Shown here one piece after another: positions 1-4,901 of a DNA stretch of 6,445 nt. Position numbers and translations under genes: made by a program. This DNA is from Sulfurovum sp. (GTDB taxonomy: Bacteria; Campylobacterota; Campylobacteria; Campylobacterales; Sulfurovaceae). Numbering within the stretch: the first letter of the stretch is position 1; each line of letters starts with the position of its first letter. Location of the stretch: the NCBI GenBank assembly GCA_027038155.1, contig JALVXW010000321.1:1-6445 (forward strand), read 5' to 3'. The notes under the pieces were generated by a model that was not told where the DNA came from, did not search any database, and worked only from the letters and a program-made list of their open reading frames with translations.

Positions 1-258
1 TGTCCCGATATTCACAGGGATAATTTTTTCATCTTCTATATAAAACTCTATAGTAATACGATACTGCATATCTATAGAGACAGAATGAAGCATATTTAGT
101 TTGCCAGAGAGTTTATGTAGTCGTAGTGAGGGGTGGAAAGGGTCAGCCTCTAAAAGACGTATAACCTTTTTGTATTTGGGTGTAATATCTTTATTTTTTT
201 TGAGAAACTTGAGTACTTTTTTAGTGTAAGCTTGCGTAATTTCAATCTTGTAGGGCAT
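1..258 (-). CDS. RelE/ParE-superfamily type II toxin, C-terminus cut off by window edge
   Basis: Probable mRNA-interferase or gyrase-type toxin of a type II toxin-antitoxin pair. Reading the minus strand from ATG at 258-256 gives 86 codons open to the window edge. The protein is small and basic, beginning MPYKIEITQAYTKKVLKFLKK. It carries hallmarks of the RelE/ParE/YafQ fold: a lysine-rich helical N-terminus, the DPFHPSLRLHKLSGKL segment (residues 39-54), a YRI strand (66-68), and a final acidic-then-hydrophobic strand ending PVNIGT. In relatives this strand is followed by only a few residues (HDEVY-like), so little is probably missing. The start lies inside the antitoxin gene with a 17-nt overlap, the usual antitoxin-first arrangement, which implies translational coupling. 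Family membership is by pattern. RelE-like RNase and ParE-like gyrase activity cannot be separated from this sequence. Confidence 0.85.
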   Translation of the reverse strand, partial: MPYKIEITQAYTKKVLKFLKKNKDITPKYKKVIRLLEADPFHPSLRLHKLSGKLNMLHSVSIDMQYRITIEFYIEDEKIIPVNIGT

Positions 259-502
259 TGTCAAGCTCTTTTAAATGTTCTTTAGCAGACATTGTTTTAG
301 ATTTTCTAGCCTTGATATCAGCTTGTACATCTCTATAGGCTTGTTCTAGTTCACATTCTCGTAAGTACTCGTAGCGTGCCATATCTACCACAACATACTT
401 GTTTTTACCTCTTACAGAGATAAGGACTTCATCTAGTGTAGAGAGTAGGTTATCTAAGAGTGAAACACCTTTTATTTTAAAGTCATTAGCAGAAATAACC
501 AT
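242..502 (-). CDS. Phd/YefM-family type II antitoxin
   Basis: Predicted labile antitoxin that neutralises the overlapping RelE/ParE-like toxin and represses its own promoter. It has 86 residues, typical of Phd/YefM proteins. The N-terminal half (about 1-50, MVISANDFKIKGVSLLDNLL, then an ISVRGKNKYVVVDMARYEYLRE stretch read as two parts) fits the compact Phd DNA-binding and dimerisation fold. The C-terminal half (about 51-86) is charged and helical, the part that usually wraps the toxin. The start is supported by AAGGA (minus strand, 513-509) placed 6 nt before ATG. The TGA stop lies inside the toxin gene. The gene sits downstream of nifU in the same orientation but has its own strong promoter, so it looks like an independent cassette. 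The family is recognised by pattern; the partner assignment rests on the overlap. Confidence 0.85.
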   Translation of the reverse strand: MVISANDFKIKGVSLLDNLLSTLDEVLISVRGKNKYVVVDMARYEYLRECELEQAYRDVQADIKARKSKTMSAKEHLKELDNALQD

Positions 503-545
503 AGTATATCCTTTATAGTACTTTTAATAGTATTATACATAGTAT
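501..545. promoter_or_regulatory. Four iterated ATAGTAT heptamers, candidate antitoxin operator
   Basis: On the plus strand ATAGTAT occurs at 501-507, 527-533 and 539-545, and ATAGTAC (one change) at 515-521. Start-to-start spacing is 14, 12 and 12 bp. The copies cover the promoter spacer, the edge of the -10 box, the transcript start region and the antitoxin start codon. Phd/YefM antitoxins are known to repress their own operons by cooperative binding at multiple sites. The match of this array to such sites is inferred; AT-rich composition could produce some of it. Confidence 0.5.
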
Positions 546-560
546 GATTAATAATGTCAA
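532..560 (-). promoter_or_regulatory. Perfect sigma-70 consensus promoter of the toxin-antitoxin operon
   Basis: On the minus strand TTGACA (560-555) is followed by exactly 17 nt and then TATAAT (537-532), both hexamers matching consensus at every base. The expected transcript start is near 525, giving a leader of about 22 nt with AAGGA before the antitoxin ATG. A matching -35 is unusual for Campylobacterota, whose housekeeping promoters generally lack one. A promoter this strong implies control by a repressor, and the heptamer repeats overlapping it are candidate sites. Confidence 0.8.
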
Positions 561-573
561 TAGGGAAGATATC

Positions 574-590
574 CAAGCCCAAAGGACTTG
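574..590 (-). terminator. Compact hairpin after nifU, possible terminator
   Basis: On the minus strand CAAGTCC-TTT-GGGCTTG forms a 7-bp stem with one G-U pair and a 3-nt loop, starting about 30 nt after the nifU stop. No clear T-tract follows, so it is a weak intrinsic terminator at best. It may instead stabilise the 3' end of the nifSU message. The wobble pairs only in minus-strand RNA, which fits a role in that transcript. Confidence 0.4.
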
Positions 591-620
591 AACAAAGGAA
601 AGTATGGGAATGTGAACAAC

Positions 621-1595
621 TTAGATTGGCAATACTCTAATCTTATCGCTAAGCTTCTCTTTTAAAATATTCTCAATGGCAAAGAGTGTACCTGTAGCAG
701 AACTTGCACATCCTGAACATGCACCTAGGTAACGGATGTAAATGTCAAAGTTTTCACCATTTTCTTTGATGTCTAAAATTTCCATATCTCCTCCATCCAT
801 GATAAGCATTTGACGGATGTTGTCATCGACTACTTTATCAACCGCTTTTATACGTTGAACAATAGTCATATTGGCAAAGTCACCAGTAGGTGCAGTGTCA
901 TTACCTAAAGATGCTTTATTTGCCAGTTTCTCTTTTTCGTACTCTTCAAGAAGATCTACAAGATAGATATCTTTCTCTTCGTGTCCACCAGGACGGATAC
1001 AGGATTTACAAAATGCCCCTGCTTTGGTATAGTCTGTGATTTGTTCAACAGTAGTAAGGTCATTAAGGCGAATAACCTCACGAAGTGTAGAGAGTGAGAC
1101 ACGTGCACATTCACAGACGATAACCTCCTCTTCAAAGCTCTCCATATCTACACCCTTATATTGGGCAGCTGCTTTTTTGATGACATCGTATGCCATGACT
1201 GAACAGTGCATTTTTTGTGGTGGAACTGCGGGAGTGTCAGGAGTGTCACGCATAGCATGTTCCACATCAATGTTTGTGATTTTAACTGCTTCATCAACCG
1301 TTTTGCCTTTACAAAGTTCTGCCATAGTGTCTGAACTTGCAATGGCGGTACCACAACCAAAACTTTTGAACTTAGACTCCAATATCTTGTCTGTTTTAGG
1401 GTCAACTGCCCAGTAGAGACGCACTGCATCTCCACAGCTCTCTGCCCCAAAGTCTGCCACAATAAGTTTTGCACCCATCTCTTTGGCTTGCTCTTCTGTA
1501 ATCTCACCCATATTTTGTGGGTTGTTCATCAAATCTGTTACTTTTTGGCTATACTCATCCCAAATGGTACCACCTATTAAACTATCTATTCCCAT
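621..1595 (-). CDS. nifU: NifU, three-domain Fe-S cluster assembly scaffold
   Basis: Cytoplasmic scaffold on which sulfur from the NifS desulfurase and iron are assembled into Fe-S clusters before transfer to target proteins. Its 324 residues are close to the length of the Helicobacter NifU. All three classical domains are visible. The IscU-like domain (about 1-150) has the three scaffold cysteines C54 (ESCGD), C81 (FGCGTA) and C131 (KMHCSV). The central BFD-like [2Fe-2S] domain has C161 and C163 (VCECARV) plus C196 and C199 (CKSCI). The C-terminal Nfu domain (about 245-324) has DGGDMEIL and C293/C296 in CSGC. No cluster ligand is missing. ATG at 1595-1593 is preceded by AAAGGTAA about 8 nt upstream. 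The gene lies 59 nt after nifS in the same orientation, a spacer mostly filled by heptamer repeats. In Campylobacterota this NifSU pair is the housekeeping system, so the name need not imply nitrogen fixation. Confidence 0.95.
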   Translation of the reverse strand: MGIDSLIGGTIWDEYSQKVTDLMNNPQNMGEITEEQAKEMGAKLIVADFGAESCGDAVRLYWAVDPKTDKILESKFKSFGCGTAIASSDTMAELCKGKTVDEAVKITNIDVEHAMRDTPDTPAVPPQKMHCSVMAYDVIKKAAAQYKGVDMESFEEEVIVCECARVSLSTLREVIRLNDLTTVEQITDYTKAGAFCKSCIRPGGHEEKDIYLVDLLEEYEKEKLANKASLGNDTAPTGDFANMTIVQRIKAVDKVVDDNIRQMLIMDGGDMEILDIKENGENFDIYIRYLGACSGCASSATGTLFAIENILKEKLSDKIRVLPI

Positions 1596-1610
1596 AATTG
1601 TTACCTTTGC

Positions 1611-1659
1611 TTTTAACTTTTAACTTTTAACTTTTAATTTTTAATTTTTAATTTTTAAT
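1611..1659. repeat. Seven tandem heptamers between nifS and nifU
   Basis: Seven exact-length units run without a break: TTTTAAC three times (1611-1631), then TTTTAAT four times (1632-1659), followed by a degenerate TTTTATG. Read in the gene direction they are ATTAAAA then GTTAAAA. The first unit supplies the TAA stop of nifS, and the remainder fills most of the 59-nt gap up to the nifU ribosome binding site. Because every reading frame of the array hits TAA quickly, gain or loss of units should not change NifS. It would alter only the nifS-nifU spacing. Similar A/T heptamer arrays are, from memory, frequent between genes in several AT-rich bacteria. Confidence 0.9.
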
Positions 1660-2863
1660 TTTTATGGTGTGCACCTAACCCACTCTCATGACCTTCTGGT
1701 GCATACGCGTAAGAGCTTGAAATGCCTCTTAGTCTAATCACTGCGGTTTTTACTATTTTAAGTGTATAATCCAGCTCTTCTTGCGTGGTGTAGCGACTGA
1801 GTGAAAAACGAATGGCGGTATGTGCCAAATCTTCAGCAGCTCCAATGGCTTCCATGACAGAGTTGGCTTCTAAATCTTCAGAGGCACAGGCAGACCCTGT
1901 ACTTGCAGCAATACCTGCACGGTTTAAGTCCCATAGCATAGACTCACCCTCAATACCTCTAAAAGAGATAAGAATGGTATTGGGTGTTCTTTTGTTTCTG
2001 GGTGTAACTACAAAAGTATCTTCTATTTTAAGAAGCTCATCTTCGAAGTCATCTCTGAGTTCTCTGATTTCTGTCATCTCAAAGTCTAGTGCATCTACAG
2101 CAGTTTCAATGGCTTTACCCATACCCACAATACCAGCTACGTTAAGTGTACCTGAACGGTAGCCACCCATTTGTGAACCACCATGAAGCAGAGGCATAAG
2201 CTCTTTGTCTTTTTTCATATAGAGTGCACCTACACCTTTTGGTCCATGAAATTTATGTGCCGAGAAGGTAAGATAATCTACATTAAATGACTGTACATCT
2301 ACAGGGAGTTTTCCTATCGCCTGTACTGCATCCGTATGAAAAAGCACACCATGCTCTTCACAGATATCACCTATCTCCTCTACAGGAAAGATAGCACCCG
2401 TCTCATTGTTTGCCCACATCACAGAGACCAAAGCAGTTTTGTCTGTAATAGTGTCTCTTACTGCTTGTACATCTACAATCCCTTCATGATTAATAGGCAG
2501 GTAAGTGACTTTGCAACCCATGCTCTCTATCCATTTGGCAGTAGCAATAACAGAAGGGTGTTCTACTTCAGAGACCATAATATGGTTCTTTTTACCAGTA
2601 AGAATATACTCAAAATAGATAGATTTGAGTACCCAGTTGTTGCTCTCGGTTGCACAGGAGGTAATTACCACAGAATCTTCTTTGGGTGCATGAATACCTG
2701 CATAAATCTTTTCCATAGCGGCCTTGATACCAGGATGTGTATCTGAGGCAAATGCATGGAGTGAATTGGGATTGCCATACTTTTGAACAAAGTAAGGCTC
2801 CATGGCTGCAAACACTTGTGGGTCTACAATCGTTGTTGCATTATTGTCTAAATAAACGTTCAT
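1655..2863 (-). CDS. nifS: NifS, class I PLP-dependent cysteine desulfurase
   Basis: Removes sulfur from L-cysteine as an enzyme-bound persulfide and passes it to NifU for Fe-S assembly. The 402 residues from MNVYLDNNATT have the aminotransferase class V order: the N-terminal YLDNNATT motif, H102 (EHPS) stacking on PLP, NNETG at 152-156, D178 and Q181 (TDAVQ), the PLP lysine K204 in SAHKFHGPKG, R236 in RSGT, and the persulfide cysteine C326 in GSACAS on the mobile loop. An upstream in-frame ATG at 2890 would add nine residues. I chose ATG at 2863-2861 because AAGGA sits 5-6 nt before it and family members begin with this motif. The C-terminal tail ends in a histidine-rich GAHHKN, and its last codons run into the heptamer array. 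It is the first gene of the nifS-nifU unit. A palindromic candidate operator lies 30 nt upstream. Confidence 0.95.
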   Translation of the reverse strand: MNVYLDNNATTIVDPQVFAAMEPYFVQKYGNPNSLHAFASDTHPGIKAAMEKIYAGIHAPKEDSVVITSCATESNNWVLKSIYFEYILTGKKNHIMVSEVEHPSVIATAKWIESMGCKVTYLPINHEGIVDVQAVRDTITDKTALVSVMWANNETGAIFPVEEIGDICEEHGVLFHTDAVQAIGKLPVDVQSFNVDYLTFSAHKFHGPKGVGALYMKKDKELMPLLHGGSQMGGYRSGTLNVAGIVGMGKAIETAVDALDFEMTEIRELRDDFEDELLKIEDTFVVTPRNKRTPNTILISFRGIEGESMLWDLNRAGIAASTGSACASEDLEANSVMEAIGAAEDLAHTAIRFSLSRYTTQEELDYTLKIVKTAVIRLRGISSSYAYAPEGHESGLGAHHKN

Positions 2864-2893
2864 TCTGTTCCTTCTGAAAACGAGTCTCATTTT

Positions 2894-2918
2894 AATTAAG
2901 ACCTATTTAGTCTTAATT
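2894..2918. promoter_or_regulatory. 9+9 bp palindrome upstream of nifS, Rrf2/IscR-like candidate operator
   Basis: AATTAAGAC (2894-2902) and GTCTTAATT (2910-2918) are perfect inverted repeats around a 7-bp AT-rich spacer, lying 30 bp before the nifS start codon. The core read on either strand matches the E. coli IscR type 1 core GACTRWWWYAGTC at 11 of 13 positions, with the GAC and GTC arms and 25-bp overall span kept. It overlaps the transcript start predicted from the TAAAAT box, as expected for repression. No rrf2-type regulator gene lies in this window, so the regulator is unidentified. Confidence 0.5.
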
Positions 2919-2919
2919 G

Positions 2920-2925
2920 ATTTTA
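2920..2925 (-). promoter_or_regulatory. Candidate -10 box of the nifSU promoter
   Basis: On the minus strand TAAAAT follows TGCA and precedes the palindrome. The expected start of transcription is near 2912, inside that palindrome. No convincing -35 is seen, which is normal for Campylobacterota. An alternative TATGAT lies a little further upstream, at about 2931-2936. The choice between them is inference. Confidence 0.35.
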
Positions 2926-2960
2926 TGCATCATACGCTGTTATTCTTAATATAACATAAA

Positions 2961-3122
2961 ACCCAAATCACGAAATAGAAATTCATGACTTTGCATCATC
3001 ATCGCATTCGTGGACTTCGCATAAAATCATCACCGAACCTAAGGGTGCGACTCATATTTTACGCAAACCCCACAAATACGAGCATAAAGCAAATTCAAAG
3101 AATTCTATTTCGTGATTTGGGT
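2961..3122. repeat. Palindromic MITE-like element between folE and nifS
   Basis: The gene-free stretch 2926-3169 is dominated by one palindrome. Arms 2961-3027 and 3056-3122 pair without gaps (positions sum to 6083): the outer 20 bp are perfect and the inner part is diverged. The arms enclose a 28-nt loop that holds a small CACC/GGTG stem (3031-3034 with 3044-3047). TAAAA occurs directly outside the CCC...GGG ends, at 2957-2961 and 3122-3126. Taken as a 5-bp target duplication, this leaves a 160-bp element with 19-bp terminal inverted repeats CCCAAATCACGAAATAGAA. It has no credible ORF. Short length, terminal repeats and possible duplication fit a non-autonomous miniature transposable element. 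A folded RNA or transcript-end structure is the alternative. Confidence 0.65.
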
Positions 3123-3169
3123 AAAATTGAGTTTTAAAGAGGAGTATATTACTCTTAATTAGATTAAAT

Positions 3170-3191
3170 CCCCTTGATATTGGTCAAGAGG
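3170..3191 (-). terminator. Weak hairpin just after folE
   Basis: On the minus strand CCTCTTG pairs with CAAGGGG across an 8-nt loop, a 7-bp stem with one G-U pair starting 7 nt after the folE stop. Downstream is AT-rich (ATTTAATCT) but not a clean T-tract. It could end the folE transcript. The large palindrome further on could do the same. Confidence 0.4.
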
Positions 3192-3198
3192 AAGTACA

Positions 3199-3777
3199 TT
3201 AAAAGTTAGAAGGTGTAGGGGTGTTGATAAGGTTATAAAATTCATTTCTGGTACGTTCATCACTCTTAAAGAGCCCACGAAGTGCAGAACTTACAGTGGT
3301 AGAGTTAATTTTTTGTACCCCTCTCATCTCCATACACATATGACGTGCATGTACAACCACTGCCACCCCTTTGGGTTTAATCGTGCTTAAAATGGCATCG
3401 GCAATCTGTTCTGTCATCTGCTCTTGTATCTGTAAGCGTCTGGCATAGACATTGACAATACGAGGGATTTTGGAAAGCCCTACCACTTTACCATCTGGGA
3501 TATATGCAACATGTGCACGCCCAATGATAGGTAACATATGGTGTTCACACATAGAGTAAAACTCAATATCACGCACAAGCACCATCTCATCATTAGAGGT
3601 GGTAAAAAGGGCTTGGTTAAGTATCTCTTTGGGGTCTTGGTCGTAGCCTTCGGTAAGAAACTTTAGGGCTTTTGCTACACGACTTGGTGTTTTAAGTAAG
3701 CCTTCACGTTTGGGGTCTTCTCCTAGTAATTCTAGTACTTTAGTGACTGCTTGTTCAAACTCTTCTTCTTTGTTCAT
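3199..3777 (-). CDS. folE: GTP cyclohydrolase I (type IA)
   Basis: Converts GTP to 7,8-dihydroneopterin triphosphate, the first step of tetrahydrofolate synthesis and a possible source of queuosine-type precursors. The 192 residues are normal for the bacterial single-domain enzyme, which forms a toroidal decamer. The zinc site is intact: C77 and H80 in SMCEHHMLP plus C148 in HARHMCMEMRG, with the catalytic histidines H79 and H146 beside them. These ligands define the zinc-dependent IA type rather than the zinc-independent FolE2. Other conserved stretches are LLKTPSRVAKAL, GLSKIPRIVNVYARRLQIQE and the substrate-loop region near 150-160. ATG at 3777-3775 has AAGG about 7 nt upstream. The gene lies 62 nt after mutY in the same orientation, with a strong hairpin between them, so co-transcription may be partial. 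Confidence 0.97.
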   Translation of the reverse strand: MNKEEEFEQAVTKVLELLGEDPKREGLLKTPSRVAKALKFLTEGYDQDPKEILNQALFTTSNDEMVLVRDIEFYSMCEHHMLPIIGRAHVAYIPDGKVVGLSKIPRIVNVYARRLQIQEQMTEQIADAILSTIKPKGVAVVVHARHMCMEMRGVQKINSTTVSSALRGLFKSDERTRNEFYNLINTPTPSNF

Positions 3778-3786
3778 TCGTTAACC

Positions 3787-3801
3787 TTGTATAATATACA
3801 A
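3787..3801. promoter_or_regulatory. Perfect 15-bp palindrome upstream of folE
   Basis: TTGTATA-A-TATACAA is a perfect palindrome 9 bp upstream of the folE start codon, touching its ribosome binding site. Read on the minus strand it contains TATATT and TATTAT, either of which could be a -10. Transcription from them would begin at or within the Shine-Dalgarno sequence, so an operator role, or simple AT-rich chance, is as likely as a promoter. Confidence 0.3.
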
Positions 3802-3805
3802 ATTC

Positions 3806-3835
3806 TGTAGGGTGGGTTTTCTAACTCACCCTACA
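3806..3835. terminator. GTAG-footed hairpin between mutY and folE, terminator or REP-like element
   Basis: TGTAGGGTG (3806-3814) and CACCCTACA (3827-3835) pair perfectly. The stem continues through a G-T wobble (3815/3826) and three more pairs to a 4-nt loop (3819-3822), about 13 bp in all. This is by far the most GC-rich hairpin in the window. It starts 4 nt after the mutY stop, so termination of mutY is plausible, although only a short AATTTG follows on the minus strand. The GTAG foot and GTAGGGTGGGTT wording resemble a widespread family of interspersed repetitive palindromes (REP-like), recalled rather than searched. Confidence 0.65.
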
Positions 3836-3839
3836 TGAA

Positions 3840-4814
3840 TCACATTGTATCTAAATACAATTTAAGTATCTTTTCATCTACCTTTGAAATTGCCAATTTG
3901 TGTATCTCTTTGGGTGTAAAATAGTATGCTTCTTTTTTATCAACTGCATCATAAAGATAGACTTTGCATCTAAGTTTAAAGTGGGTATAAGTGTGTGTAA
4001 CCTCTCCTATGTACTCTGAAGCACATAAAGGTACTTCTGTAGAGGGAAATCCCCAAAGTCCATGTAGAAATTTACCATCTCTTTGTACCATAGAGAGTTT
4101 TTCGTTGTAAACCGTTAGCATAATGTGTTGTTCTCGTGTAGGTACGAGACGTTTTTTCTTAGTAGGATAGCGTGTGGGTTCTTCTTTTCCTTGGCATATC
4201 TCTTGAAGAGGGCATCTTGCACAAGCAGGATTTTTGGAGGTACAAACCAAAGAGCCTATATCCATCATCGCTTGATTGTAGTCAAAAGGATTCCTTTTAT
4301 CTACAAGCTCATACGCAATACTCCAAAGCTCTTTATCTGTAGGGGTTGTGAGTGCATATAGACGACAAAGAATACGTTTGATATTGGCTTCCATAATAGG
4401 TACAGGTTTTTTAAAGGCAAAGGTAGCCACTGCATGTGCAGTATTTTTACCAATTCCTGGTAGTTTTATGAGTTCATCTATATCTTGGGGCAATGTAGGA
4501 GCAGACCCATGTGTCTGCCCTTCCTGTATCAATATCTGTGCTGTCTTGTGTAAATTCTTAGCCCTATTATAATATCCCAAGCCTTCCCACATTTTCAGCA
4601 CATCATCCAAAGGAGCCTCTCCTAATGCTTGAAGGGTAGGAAATTTTTTTAAAAAAGGAAAATAGTAACGCTCTAGTACTGTACTCACCTGAGTCTGTTG
4701 CAACATTATTTCAGAGAGATAAATATGGTAGGGGTTGGTTGTAGTACGCCATGGAAGGTTGTGCCTTCCGTGGGTTTTGTACCAGTCTTGTATCTGTTTA
4801 TGTCTGTTTTTCAT
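3840..4814 (-). CDS. mutY: MutY, A/G-specific adenine DNA glycosylase
   Basis: Removes adenine mispaired with 8-oxoguanine, preventing G-to-T mutations. The 324 residues show the full MutY layout. The helix-hairpin-helix glycosylase domain has SEIMLQQTQV with catalytic E35 and the hairpin LPGIGKNTAHAV (118-129). The [4Fe-4S] site C191-x6-C198-x2-C201-x5-C207 is complete. A linker near 210-225 leads to the C-terminal NUDIX-like 8-oxoG recognition domain (about 228-320) with LHGLWGFPS and HTYTHFKL. The oddity is position 142, where the usual catalytic Asp (E. coli D138, in an LDGNVKR context) is Glu in IMEANIKR; the codon is GAA at 4391-4389. The MutY lineage is clear because MutY-like E35, the Fe-S site and the C-terminal domain all remain. 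No Shine-Dalgarno is visible before ATG. Transcription is divergent from tig. As a cluster enzyme it depends on systems such as the NifSU pair encoded nearby. Confidence 0.95.
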   Translation of the reverse strand: MKNRHKQIQDWYKTHGRHNLPWRTTTNPYHIYLSEIMLQQTQVSTVLERYYFPFLKKFPTLQALGEAPLDDVLKMWEGLGYYNRAKNLHKTAQILIQEGQTHGSAPTLPQDIDELIKLPGIGKNTAHAVATFAFKKPVPIMEANIKRILCRLYALTTPTDKELWSIAYELVDKRNPFDYNQAMMDIGSLVCTSKNPACARCPLQEICQGKEEPTRYPTKKKRLVPTREQHIMLTVYNEKLSMVQRDGKFLHGLWGFPSTEVPLCASEYIGEVTHTYTHFKLRCKVYLYDAVDKKEAYYFTPKEIHKLAISKVDEKILKLYLDTM

Positions 4815-4820
4815 GTCAGA

Positions 4821-4826
4821 ATTATA
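4821..4826 (-). promoter_or_regulatory. Perfect -10 box immediately upstream of mutY
   Basis: TATAAT on the minus strand ends only 6 nt before the mutY ATG, and no -35 is recognisable 17 nt further upstream. If used, transcription would begin at or next to the A of the start codon, giving a leaderless message. This agrees with the lack of a ribosome binding site. Confidence 0.45.
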
Positions 4827-4857
4827 GCTAGATTTAACCCTATATTCGTTTCTTATG

Positions 4858-4873
4858 ATTTTTTAGATAAAAT
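4858..4873 (+). promoter_or_regulatory. Campylobacterota-style promoter of tig-clpP
   Basis: A T-run followed by TAGATAAAATC puts a -10 box TAAAAT at 4868-4873 behind a T-rich stretch. This is the usual form in this class, where the -35 is replaced by T-rich periodicity. The expected start near 4880 leaves a leader of about 20 nt containing AAAGGA. A second candidate, TATAAA at 4882-4887, lies too close to the ribosome binding site to be useful. Confidence 0.55.
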
Positions 4874-4901
4874 CACGACATTATAAATACAAAGGATTGT
4901 A

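Noticed and set aside
1036..1507. Open frames of 119 and 126 codons overlapping nifU on both strands.
   Set aside because: They are shadows of the clear nifU coding frame: no ribosome binding sites, no family resemblance and biased composition.
1611..1659. Tandem repeat considered as a CRISPR-like array.
   Set aside because: Units are 7 bp and contiguous with no spacers. It is a simple tandem repeat.
1812..2746. Plus-strand open frames of 116 and 136 codons antisense to nifS.
   Set aside because: They lie entirely within a highly conserved gene on the opposite strand and show no domain pattern.
2864..2890. Upstream in-frame ATG at 2890 as the nifS start.
   Set aside because: It adds nine residues (MRLVFRRNR) not expected in the family and lacks a good ribosome binding site, whereas ATG at 2863 has AAGGA at proper spacing.
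3133..3160. Imperfect inverted repeat (TTAAAGAG ... CTCTTAAT) in the gap after folE, partly similar to the nifS palindrome half-site.
   Set aside because: The arms need a bulge to pair, and the likeness to the nifS palindrome is limited to an AT-rich CTTAATT. It is not strong enough to call an operator.
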